Made by a program: the position numbers and the translations under genes. A DNA stretch of 64,000 nt, taken from assembly GCA_944472135.2 (NCBI GenBank), contig OX235266.1, positions 19,362,186 through 19,426,185 on the forward strand. The letters run 5' to 3'. The notes under the pieces are model-generated. The model saw only the letters and a program-made list of their open reading frames with translations, was not told where the DNA came from and searched no databases. Positions 23,801 to 37,108 of this stretch are shown one piece after another (positions within the stretch are counted from its first letter, which is position 1; each line of letters starts with the position of its first letter). The DNA comes from Trichobilharzia regenti (lineage: Eukaryota; Platyhelminthes; Trematoda; Strigeidida; Schistosomatidae).

Positions 23801-26800
23801 CCAGAATGGACCATTGAGTCACCTGTCAACCCAACCAAGCTAAACGTTAATCAGATCTGACCAGTTTGATTGCAGCGGACAGACAGCAGTGCTAGTCAAG
23901 TTGAACACCCTGAGACAGTACACTGACTAGCGACACATGATAAGCGCACCACATATACCCACCCACCATAGGCAGGCACCCGTAGTTAAGCAAACATTAA
24001 AAGCCGACCAATATGTCAAAGTACAAATCATGCTTATCAGCTGAATTCCCAACCATCACAGCTAACCTCCGTGTGTTTTCACGCATTGTTTACAGTCTCT
24101 ATAAAGTGATTTTCAACTTTCCCTCACGGTACTTATTTACTATCGGACTCGTGCCAGTATTTAGCTGTGGATGTACTTTACCACCCACTTTGGGCTGCAT
24201 CCTCGAGCAGCCCGACTAGAAGGTTAGCTCTGAACAAAACTGTCATGCTTGGTCTCCATCCCACGAATCTTTCACCCTCAGAACTGTATGGAAATCTGAC
24301 GTTCCACTCGGAAGGCGACGTATAAACACAGAGCCGTTCTGTTCATTTTCTCACCCTCCTGCCACTCTTTAACCGCAGAAAGGATGAGAAAAGCTAGAAG
24401 AAAATTATTCTATGTTGAGACATCAGTTTTTTGATAAAAAGCATTTTGAATACATGAATAATTCCTATCCGGACATTAATCAAAACAAAACACGTAATCC
24501 AGCGAACAGCCTTTTTTCGGCGAATTCATTCGCTTAGCTGTGTGTGAATATTAGGTCTGTCCGATAAGAATAAAAGAATAACTTAAGGTTATTGCTCATT
24601 ATAATAAAGGTGTTTTGTATTTCCCAATAAATAAAAAAACAAAACGATATCGTTTTTACTGACGTTTCGCTTTTTAATGCTAATAGCTTTCTCAAATCAG
24701 CTCGGCATCGGAGTTTTCTTCAAAACATCAGACACGCTTCAAAGCAACCTTGTCCATATAAAAGACCAAATCCTGAAAGATTCTCTATCTAATTGTGTCT
24801 ATAAAATAAAATACTTGGAATGTGAGGCGATCTACATCGGACAAACATCTCGAGAAATCAAAATCAGAAGAAAAGAACAGCGAAGAGAATCTCTTCGACC
24901 ACCGAGTAATCCAGTTGAACTAAAAAACTTGAAAAATCATCAGCCATAGGTCTACATGCTATAGAATCAGGTTACAAAATTAATTTTGATACTGTTGAAA
25001 TAATCCAGAAAAAGCATTTCAGGAATCACAAAGAACGTCTACTATCATCAGAAGCACTTCATCACCATCAGATGAAATCCAAATTGCCTGAATAGGAATG
25101 ATGGACTAAAACAGAATCTGACCTGGTTACAACACCCCCTCCCCCATGAAGTGGCAAAATCAACACAAATGTGATAAACAAGTTCACTATGTAAACACAC
25201 ACTACTTTTATAATTTTACACAGTGATAAAATCCAACAATCTACACTTGATTTTGTTGTCTTTACCAATTCTCCAACTTGACAACAAAAAACGACCCAGA
25301 CTAACGAACGATGATCAAGTTAGTAAACTTTGTTTTGATATAATAACAGATATACTATTACCTTTGATATTTGGTTTGAACGATCTTCATTGTTATTTTG
25401 ACTTTCAATATGTCCTTTTAAGTTGAACTAAGTCTATATTTTTTCTCACCCCCTAACTCTTTGTTATATATATATATATATATATATGCTGAGATTTTGT
25501 AAATTCCGGTTTAATAATACTTTGAGAAAGCTATTAGCATTAAATAGCGAAACGTCAGTAAAAACAATATCGTTTTGTTTTTCATTCATTGGGAAATACA
25601 AAAACCAATACTTGAAAGTACAAAAACCTTTATTATAATGAGTATCATATACCCAATGCCCAAATTTCTCAAATCGTTAAAAGTGAACTTGGTTTGGACA
25701 CATATAAGGTTATTGCTGTAATGACATTTCAAAAATCTGATCAGTATTCAAATTGTAACTAGGAGGGGGTGAAGACTGGTCAGAGGTCATTTTGAATAGA
25801 CGATAGCACAAACTTGACCCGATGATTACTGTTCATTCGCAATTATCATTATTATGATTATCTAGCTTACAAAAGGAATCGTGTCAACACCCACTTAATC
25901 AAATGGTCAAAATTATCGTGAATATAATATCTTTCCAATTAATCACGATAAATTTCAACAGCTGATAGGCATTGACAATCCAAGCTATTCATTTCTACTC
26001 ACCACTGTAATGTAGCGTTACTCATGGTGTCTGACAGTGTATGAATATGTGTACGTGTTTTTCTATGTGAGAAGTAAGGTACATATTTGCTTCGATTACA
26101 CTTCATGCCTCACTCTTTCTATCACTTTTCTTTGCCCAACATAATTTTCTTAATAAATGCAACACTTACCGTCAGAGCTTAAAATAGATCAAATTTTCGA
26201 TTGTCTAGAATTTGTGTTTTTTATATTGTATAACTTCCACTAACTGTTAAACGAGCTCAGTTAAGGAAAGGTGTTAGTAATTCTACCGATTCGGCATTCA
26301 ACTAATTCAGTAGCCACTTGATTGGTAATAGTTTACAGTTGAATTTAGGGTGAACGTTCCGCCCAATTTATGAATCATAAATTGGACGTGTCTTCACAAA
26401 AATAGGTAATAATAATTCGAACTCGGACTCAATATCCATCTTTTCAATACCAAAACAGCGTCTACTAGGCCAGTGAGCAGCGAGGGCTTCCTCTGGTTTC
26501 GTAAGGATAGGTTGCTATTTGATGAAATTACTACTTTCGAATTTCCCACAGATCGATTTTTATGGGATCGAAGTCATCCGGTGTTTGAAATGTTGAATGA
26601 ATCTAATTCTGAGCGCAAGAACTATCAGCCTATAGGGCTTAGATACATCCACCTGGCAAGCATTAAAATAATCAGATGAGTGTTGTGAATTCCGCTTCTA
26701 GACACCATCTATCACAAATCACTCTGACCACCGTGTAATGTACTGACAAGTCAACAAAGGCAAAGTACTTTGTTCCAAAAAAATCGATGAGAGAGTAAAC

Positions 26801-29800
26801 TGAATACTTTTGAGGATATCGAATGAAATTCGGTGAACGGCTATGAAGCGCGTTGATTCAACAATAACCTCTTTTTCATCCTAAATCACCAGTCTATCAA
26901 CTTAACTATGGCTTTACTATTGATATTGATATTTTTTGTTCACTTATCTCAGAGACTACACCATGTTCTGGATGCAGACCCTCCTTCAGAACAAGCAGGG
27001 TTCAGAAAAAGTGAATCAGGTGCAGATTAAACCGAAACTCTACGCATTTTCATTAAACACATCATAGAGTGGCAGTCAAATCTCTATCTACCTCAACTTG
27101 ATTGCCTTATCGGCGGCCTGCTTGAACATAGGGCTACCAAAAATTCCACCTTACAACATTTTGCAAAATTGCTTTGGTTTGCTCTTTTAATTTTGTTTTA
27201 ATTTATCAATAATGTGTCCTAATCGTATTATATATAATCGCGCATTTTTAAAATCATTACAACCTACCGCGTTGTGTCATCCACAAAAATTGAGAAAAAA
27301 GCATCACTGTGGCTGGCAGCGTGCACTGAAACGTACACAAATTAATCAAATGACTGTTCCTGAACTCGTTAGCACTAATTGTAGATCCCTGTCCAACAAA
27401 ATGGATTACCTTCAATCCCTAATGTATTCCAATGTTTATCGAAATGCTGGCGTTTTAGCAATACAAGAGACTTGGCTGCACCAGCATTATGATGATAATC
27501 TAATTTCAATAAATGGATATAAAGTTTTTCGCCAAGATAGAAATAGTTCCAAGAAAAAATATGGAGGAGGGGTAGCCACATATATAAACACAAATTGGTC
27601 TACATCAAATCACGTTTGCTTCAATTATTCTAATGACAGTATAGATTGCATAACCGTCAGGTGTCGCCCAAAACACTTAAGTAAATATTCTTATATATAC
27701 ATAACAAATATTTACATAACACCCAATTGTAGCCTTTCTAATATAGTTATGTTTGCAGATGAGTTTACTGAATTCGCTGCTCCTGCATTCGGAAACTCGT
27801 TGTCTATAGTCTGTGGTGATTTTAATTTATGTGATCACAGCTTTCTTACTTCGCTTGGTCATGAGAATCTAGTCAAGTTTAATACACGTCTGGACAAATC
27901 ACTAGACCTGGTTTTCATAAATGACCGTGATGTATATGAAACCCGAAGGAGAGCTCCTTTGCTAAATTCTGACCACTGCATTATTCGTATTTTACCGAAA
28001 GTGTACGGCAAGTCACAACGAAAATTGTTTAGTCATTTAACAAAGAAGATACATGAACGTTCATATTCCCATGACAACATTCTAGCATTAAGAAGCATGT
28101 TGCATGATACCAACTGGGAACTGTTTACTGACGATAAGTTGGATGCTACTGTCTCTAATATAACCGATTATCTGAAGTTTTGTTTGGATATTTGCTGTCC
28201 TTATGAAACACTGTTTTCGAGATTTGACAGAATCTCTTCTTTGCAACTGAAAAAACTTAGAAGACAAAAAGAGAAGTTGTATAAGAATTGTGATAATACT
28301 GGTGTCCGTAAAATAAACACCCTTATAAAAATTGAAATAGAAAGGTTGAACAGACTATATAATGAAAAATTTTTATCATGTAAAAATCCTTCAAACATTT
28401 GGAAACTTTTCAATAAACTAACAAGTAAAAAACAAATGTCCGTTGATGCTTATTCTGATGTAAATGCTTTAAACAAATCATTTATCAAGAAACAAATTAA
28501 TATGGTTGTACCTGATGTACCTAGTCAAGAAAATGGTCATTTTCAGGGTTTTGAAGAAAAGGATGTACTATTATGTTTGAAGTCATTAAATCCAACACAC
28601 AGCCTTGGTCCAGATGGTGTACCAAGCATTCTTCTCCAAAAGTGTGCAGACATCTTGTGTCATCCTCTTACTCAAATCTTTAACGCATCATTTAAGAGGG
28701 AAACGGTACCTGCTGACTGGAAAGAAATCAAGGTTGTACCTGTACAGAAATCATCTTCTGGAGCAGGTATAAAATTTAGACCAGTCGCTATAACATCTCC
28801 TTTTTTGAAAACTATGGAGAAACTTCTTTTGAATATTCTTAAACCTTCTTTAAAAGCTTTTAGTGACCCTAAGCAGTTTGCTTATAAGTGTGGAAGAAGT
28901 ACATTAGATGCAGCCATTGTACTACACCACAATATTGTTTCCTGCCTTGATAAGGGCGCTAAGTTCGTTCGAACAGCTTTCTTAGACTATACTGCAGCTT
29001 TCGACTCTGTTCCTAGGACACTTTTATTAGGAAAGATGATTTCAGCACAAACAGAGTCCTGGGCAACTAGATGGCTGTCTTCTTATTTTAAGGATAGGAA
29101 ACAGCATACTGTTTTGGCTGGAAAGCGCTCCACTTCCCAGCTAACTGAAAGTGGTGTGCCTCAAGGTGCAGTACTTTCTCCATTTCTTTTCTCTTTCTTT
29201 CTGCATGACCTTCCGAACTCACCCAAAGTTAACTTCATTAAGTATGCTGATGACCTGACCGTTTCTGTCCCTGTAGTTGCCACATCGGATTGTTCCTATA
29301 TGAATGGCTTCCTAGCTGAAGTTAAGGATTGGTCTCGCTCAAATGGTCTTAAACTAAATCCAACTAAATGTAACACTGTTGATTTCAGCTTGAGAAGTGA
29401 AAAAGACATGCATGGATTGATTCAATCTCATGATTGTTGTAATATTGATGGTACCATGATTGAGAGTAAGTCAAGTGTTTCTTATCTTGGCATTAGTTTC
29501 TCGTCAAATCTTTGCTGGTCGTCTCATATTCTTATAGTTTCTAAGAAAGTTTTCCGTCTGACTTATTACATAAAGAAGTTGAGACACTCAGGTATAACTC
29601 AATCTCTTATCATACAATTTATTAATTCATGTGTTTTGCCCATCATTCTTTATTGTTCTCCATTATTCTTCCCTGGGCTACTCAAGAAAGATCATATAAT
29701 ACTACGAAGAACATTGAGGGCTGTAAGTAGGGTCAGTGCTATCCCTTTGACTGAACTAAATGACACTGTTGTCAATAGGCATATGAATTCTTGTAAACAC

Positions 29801-32800
29801 TTAGCTAAAGTTATCTTATCTGATAGTGAACATCCTCTTTATTCACAATTGTTTCCTTGTATCTCTTCGGGTAAGACCAGAAGAAATTTTATAAACATTT
29901 ATGCTCGTACTACAAAATATAAAAATTCGACCGTTCCATATTTGGCACGAGTATTGTGTGAAGAGACAAATATCAGAAAAGAACTTTTACAACTTTTGAA
30001 TCAGTAACTAAACTATAAAATGAAATGATGCATATTAATGCAAGTGTTATTTGTTATATTATTTATTTATTATTCACTATGACCTAGAAATGGTATGATT
30101 TTGTTGGGTTTTTAATTTTTATTTATTTTTATTATTTTTTCCTATTAACTATCAATATTTTAACATTTTATATATTTATATAATTATAAACAGAGCTAAA
30201 CCATTGCAATATGTAAAAGAAACGCTGAAAATTCCATGCTGTAAATTTTTATTGTTGTGGAATAAAGTGATTATTATTATTATTATTATTATTTGGAAAA
30301 GCTTTCCACAGAGTTGACCAGGAAGTGATTTGGAAACTAAATCAACACCACAGAGTGATCCATATCTATGTAAATCTCAGTTAACAGCTGTGCGACAATG
30401 ACACAAATCAAGTGATCCACAACAAGAAGCTCAGTGAAGCCTTTAACATTAAGAGGGTGAAGGTATAGTACAGGACTGTTTACTGTCACCAATATCATCA
30501 GTACTTGCCGTGACCTGGACTTTCTGTGAGGCGGAGAATAGAAAACGAGAATACTTGATGATACCAAAAGATGTGAACTTCGCGTATGATGTATTTATAA
30601 TGCTAAATAATCTCTAGGGGTTACAGGTAAAAACTCAAAAGTTGGGATATGAAGCAGGCAGAGAAGACTGCATTCCTTCTGGACACAGAGAAGACGCAGG
30701 CAATATAGAAAACCAAGCAACTCAATCATCCGCAACAACAATGCGCAACAATCCTTTTGAATGGAAAAATTTTAAAGATGTTACTTGCATCCCTTATCCA
30801 GGAAGCATCTTTTTAAATGCAAACGATGTCACAGATGAGGATGTGATATTTAGTCAGGGTCAGAAAGGGAAGAGATACCTTCATCACTCTGATATCAGTC
30901 AGGAAATCGTCTGCAGTCAGCGTGAACAACAAAATTCGGAATTTAAACACCAGTGTAAAGTCGGCTAGTTTTTCTTTATGAGTAAGAATGTGGGGTGCAC
31001 CAATCAAAGTATTTTCAATACTATCCTGACATTTGTTAACAGCTACCCACTTCGCTAACTCAATACGGGAGAACGAGATGGCTAGAAAGAATTGGAAACA
31101 AGAAACTAAGAACGAACCAATGGCTTAAAAATATGGAAAGTGTGAATCAAAGTCAAAAACAAATTTACCGGGTTAGAGACTATCATCTTTACATGACCTA
31201 TTTGCAAGTGAATCCTGTGCACTGTACGACATAATTTCTGGTCGTCCATCGTCTGAAGATTCGAATACCGTGTAATGTTTGTCTTACTGCATCTTACTTA
31301 TACAGATTTATGAAAGAGTAGTGTTTATGGTATTTGCATAGTGGCAAGTTTGTCAGAAAACTAGATAGAAGTATCAGGCTCTTTTTCACTTTCCTAAGGG
31401 TGTTAGTCATTTGCAGAAGACCTGATATACTCGCTGAGTTCAGTGGGAAGCACCGACCTGTGAAACAAGTGAACATATTTTCAGTGTAAAACGAAATAGT
31501 TTTGCAATCTAACTATAATTTGTTTTAAAATATAGCCAACTATATGTGAATATGTGTTGTTTCTAGGATATTTGACTGAGTCAATAAGGAACACAAACCG
31601 ATTGTCATATATTAGACAACGATGCACTGGAAACCAACACTGAGTATTCGACAACTGTTCAGTCCTTGTGTAGGAAGCATAATGCAACCAGAGATCCAGC
31701 CTAGGAGCTCCAGGTTACCATGAGTAAACTCTGATCATACAGCAACAAGAAAGCAACCAATGGCCTATCAGTTCTGACTTCTGTATACTCCTGACCAGTA
31801 GTTACTGACTGCAGGACGAGATCAACTGGAGTTCTGTTGGGGAGTCGAGACCACTGGGGTCCACTGAGTTGACATTAAGGACTCATACACATGACGACAT
31901 TGGTTGGCAGTCAGGATATATATATATATATCTGGGATTAGTAGAATTTACAAATGTTAGGCCACTGAATTCCGTTTCAGTGGGTTAATGATGGCCTTGT
32001 AAGCAGAATATTATGGGTTATGAATTCCTTGTGTTTTGAGTTCAACATCCTGCTGCAGCAGCACATATCCATTCCACTGTGTTCACTGGAGTCCTCTTGA
32101 ACGGTCTCCTCGACTGACCATAAGTTGTTATTTCTTGCTCACATCACCGCCTGCGTACTGCTCTCTACGTGACACCCAACTCGTCGTTTCCCATTCAGGT
32201 TTCAGACAAAGGCCCAAAAAGCAGTCGATATCAGTCGCAGGTCTCCTCAGCATATGTCCAATCCACCTCCATTTTCCTTCGGCATTTCTCCTGGACAATA
32301 GTTTGTTGGTTAGTTGATTCTGAGAATTCCTTGTCACTTATGCTTATTAGACATATGAACTTGACTGCCATCATAAGTGTTGTTAACATCAAATGAACAA
32401 GAAAAGTCTGATGAATAAATAGGATACTTTCTCGACTAGGATAAGGTACCATGTCAGGCCTCCTATTAGAACACGAATGGAGAACGATGAGTTGAGCATA
32501 ATAACAAGTGTGAGGATCATGTTGATAGGAGATGAAAGCTTATGGTAAGTCGTCGAGCCAGCCAATGAGGGTCGCAGAAAATAGGGTGAAACACAATTGT
32601 GTTGCTGAAGCTCTCTGCTCCATAAGGAAGCCAAGAGAATCATAATAATAATAATAAATACACGAATAATCCTCCCTGTATTGTGTAACTGTTATCTCTA
32701 AACCTACAATTTTAATGACACATCTTTGGGAACTTTCCATCTGAAGTAACTCTGCACTGAATACGTCTTCTTTCATCCAAGGGAAAGACCCGAAAGTTGA

Positions 32801-35800
32801 ATTACTCATTCAGTGGAAAATGAAGTCTCCTGTAAAGGCATCGTTCTGCATCTAATAACTATATGTGGGAGAAGATAACTGTCAACCAACGAATTGTGAA
32901 GCTGATCTCCCGAAAAGAACATCAGCTCAAACTTCAATACAGATCAACTTCAACATAAGTTTTTGAGTTTTGGTCACTAACATAAGCGTCGAATCTTTTC
33001 TAACAGTATCTATACCCAAAAGAAAATCCCTTCCCAGTAGAATAGATTTTCCACAAATCTCAGAATATTCAGATATATATTACCACTCATGAAATGAATG
33101 TTTCTACATTAAATTGTTAATTCCTGTCTAGCCCAACATCATAAACACCAAAAAAGCTCGAGCATATATATGTATTAATTTCCGGAAATGAAGCATTAAA
33201 ATAAATTGCAATCCGCCTTTTGTAATGGAAAAAAAAAAATAAAAACAAAACTCAACAGATGACAAATACACTGAGTAGGCAGAGCTATCAGGAAAATTAT
33301 TCCGATTTTGCCAGCATTACTACGAATTGACAGTTATGATGGCAACTTCATTATGGGTAAAGTTTTATTTTGATAAAATCACACATTGTTGTAGTGAAGG
33401 ATTATTAACTGATGACCACGTTTTGAGCACCATTTATGCCTGCTCATAGTCATCCTATCAAGGTACTACTCACACAACTTGCTTGTTTCATTTACATACA
33501 TGAGTACACATTGATTGGACACATTAATAAAGTCGATATAAGATGATAAAATGCATTCGGAAATAATATTAGCGTTATCAGTCAAATACAATCAGATGTT
33601 TTAATAGTAAAATAAATAACTTGTTAGAAAGTTTAATGTGAATTAAATACATTCTAACATTATTTATTATGCTTTTCTGATTCGACTGGTGGTAATAATT
33701 ATTGTGTACTCGTCGCCAAATTATTGTTATGCACTGGTCGAGAATTTAATAGTCCTGATGCAAGAAAGACGGAAATCAGAAGACCACTAGGTTTGCGATG
33801 ATACTTCTATTTTCCAAAACACCAGGAGAATCAATGTCACACAAGTGTGAGAGCGAAATATAAATGTCCGAACAAGTGTGTGAACGAATATTCAAAATGA
33901 ACAAATCAGTAGACAGTCTTAACATGATTGACTAATTATAATGGAATATCGATTCATATATACATAGCAAAATATATCAGACTGTCAAACAAACATACAT
34001 ATTATATGGATATATATCAATAATATCTTCCATATATCTGGTATTTGCGTTGAATCACTTCTATTGTATGTGTTGGGTGTGGAGTCGATGAACCAAGATT
34101 CAGTAATCAATATCTCTCTCTCCATTTACTTATATTACTTCTCTATCCCACACACCGTATTATGTGGCTTGGTGTAAATGCATGCAGTGCGATTGCTGAG
34201 CTTTCTTTCTAAATTTCTTATCGTCGTGGGATCGACCATTCTAATCTTAGCTAAATTCGTATGTTCTAATAATCTGACTACACCTGATCTACAAGTATGA
34301 CTTATGTAGTTGATCTAACTCACAGTCTTGCAAGGTATTTTTTAAACTATATTATTTTGTTTAATTGGGTCAATCTACAGTGCCCTTTAATCCAGAGAGC
34401 ATGCCAATCTTGAGTGAGTTTGTAGGTTTGAATGCCACTCTAATTCCTGCTTTAGTAAGAATCCTAAGTAGAGAGTGTTTCAGATGTCCTCTCCTCATAT
34501 GGTAGAACTGTAGATGCCTTACATTCTCTCTTATTAATCTTATCATTATTAGTTTCCCCATTATTCTGACATATGGTTTTCATGTCTTATTGTATCACTC
34601 TATGTCTTAAGGATTTTTCCAACCTCACTTGTTTGCAGCTAGTTAACACCAGATCATTACTAAATATCCTTTCACAAGTAATAACACTTTGAAATTTCAA
34701 GTGATGGTTTGTAGGGGTTTGATTGGTTTCAGGATTTCATCATGAGCTGACATTAGTTAGAGAACCATTGGAAAACCTGGGAGTACTGGACAGCTGTTTC
34801 GTCCTAGTTTGGGACTCTTCATCAGTACCCACCCACCGGGACTCGAACCCAGGACCTTCCGGTTACAAGGCGAGCTCGTATACCATTAAGCCACTGGGAC
34901 CCGATCCAATGGTCCTGAATTCTAACTTCTGCCAATTCACGACATAGCGCAACCGCTATGTTCTCTAACTAATGTCAGCTCATGATGAAATCCTGAAACC
35001 AATCAAATCCCTACAAACCATCACTTGAATGCCAATGAGATGCTCACTGGCGACTGGCCCTATTCAGGTAGGTAGTTACCTGGGTTCCAGTGGGAAGTCG
35101 TGACCAGTAGGGTGCAGCCGGTCGGGTGTGAGGACAAATACTCGCCGAAGACATTGGCTAGCGGTTGCGCTATGTCGTGAACTGGCAGAAGTTAGAATTC
35201 AAGGACCATTGGGTCGGGTCCCAGTGGCTCAATGGTATACGAGCTCGCCTTGTAACCGGAAGGTCCTGGGTTCGAGTCCCGGTGGGTGGGTACTGCTGAA
35301 GAGTCCCAAACTAGGACGAAACAGCTGTCCAGTACTCCCAGGTTTTCCAATGGTTCTCTAACTAATGTCAGCTCATGATGAAAAACTTTGAAATTTGTTC
35401 ATTAACTCACAAGGATGTTATCCAATTACTTTAGCTGATTCTGAAAAGATTCATCTGAAGTCTGATCGTAAATTGACTTGCATTAGAGAACCATGGAGTA
35501 GTGAAAAGCTTGAGTGTCTCAGATATCACTTCTTGTTATTGTAAAGCTGATGGAGATGCCTTATATTCTTTCTTATTTATGTTATCATTCTTAGTTTCAT
35601 CATTATTCCTATTTTACTTTTTGCCTTTTATGATCTTCCTAATGAATTTTATAGGATATTTAGTTATTTAATGCTAACGCCTCTTTTCTCTGTTTCATTT
35701 CATCGTTTGTTGTACTACTTAGTATTATTGTTCAGTTTATTAGATACTTAACTTTGCCTGACTATGCAAACAACGGATGAGATGAATTGCAATTAATAGT

Positions 35801-37058
35801 GTCTTGGTCGGTTTAATTGCGGAGCTTTCGTCGTTCTTCAGGACAACATCTTCAGCGCAATATTTTGCATAAAGTGGAATGATTTAAATTTGTTCATAAG
35901 TGATATAACTGTGTCTCTTACGGTAACCATCTTTACATTGCTTCATTTACAAACATGAGGAGAAACTGATGATTAGACATTTGAATAACAATCAATATAA
36001 ATAAATTACATTTAGAAATATCAGTGTTATCAATAAAATACATCAGATAGGAAATAAGATGTTTTTTACAGTGAATATTGGTAACTTGTTAGAATGTTTT
36101 ATGTGAATTGAATACGTTTTAACTTTAATAATTAACCCCTGATTTTACTGTTAGTGATAGTATCTTGAATATCTCTGTTATTTGCGTTGAATCACTTCTA
36201 TTGCATGTATTGGGTGTAGACTTATGTATTAGTTGTAGACTCTATGATCAAGATAGGATTCAGTAATCAACGACATCTCTGTCCACCTACCTATGTTACT
36301 TCTTAGGATTTCAACTCTGTTCAACCCAACCTATTGTGTGGTTGTGTGTTAATGCATACAGTGTGATTGCTGAGTTCTTTTCTAAGTTACTTATCTTCGC
36401 AGGGTCAATGATTCTAATCTTAGCTGAATTCTTATGTTCTCATAATCACACTAATTCTTATCTACTAGTTTGACCTATGTAGTTGACCTAACTCACAGCC
36501 ATTGGAAAATATTTTGTAAATTATATTTATTTTGTCTAATTGGGTAAACCTGCAGGGTCCTCTGGCCTACAGAGCTTATCTCTGATTGAGTTTGTAGTTC
36601 TGAATGCCACTCTGATTCCTGCTTTATTGAGAATCCTACGTAGGATTCTAGATGTCTCCTTGCCTCATTATATGGTATAATTTATGTTATAATTAACATC
36701 CCCCCACCATTTATTGTTGCTTTTCAGCTTTCCCGTTCTTTTTCCTAATGAATTTCATAGGATGGCTATTTTACATCAACGCCTTTTCTATCTGTTTCAA
36801 TTCATAATTTAGGTTTTCTGTTGTACTACTTAGCGCAACTATTCGGTTTGTTAGACACTTAACTAAGGCTGCTTTCACAGACAGATAACGGATGAAATGA
36901 ATTAAAGTCCAAATATCCACTATTAGAATGCGTTGGCTTTTTATAAACGCCAGTGTGCAGCCTACTTTCTTCTGCTCGTTTTATTTTACACTCTAACATA
37001 ACTAACTCTCCATGTTCATTTTTCGATACACATGTGAATTTTATTCCCTTTGCTAGTG

Positions 37059-37108
<50 letters not shown>

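Larger units (their letters stand above)
26940..31150 (+). mobile_element. Dead RTE/SR2-type LINE copy, split by a CR1-like insertion
   Basis: Left part (26940-27104) encodes the start of the RT (PPSEQAGFRKSESGAD, TETLRI, IEWQSNLYL). It resumes at about 30293 exactly where expected with GKAFHRVDQEVIWKL (RT motif A region), then decays through 30640-30970, where NPFEWKNFKDVT, YPGSIFLNANDVTDEDV matches the family segment before the C-terminal domain. In-frame stops are frequent. The intervening 3.2 kb is the LINE described separately. Same-frame continuity across the gap supports nesting. Confidence 0.75.

Noticed and set aside
24013..24219. 68-codon plus-strand frame
   Set aside because: It overlaps conserved 28S rRNA strings on the opposite strand.
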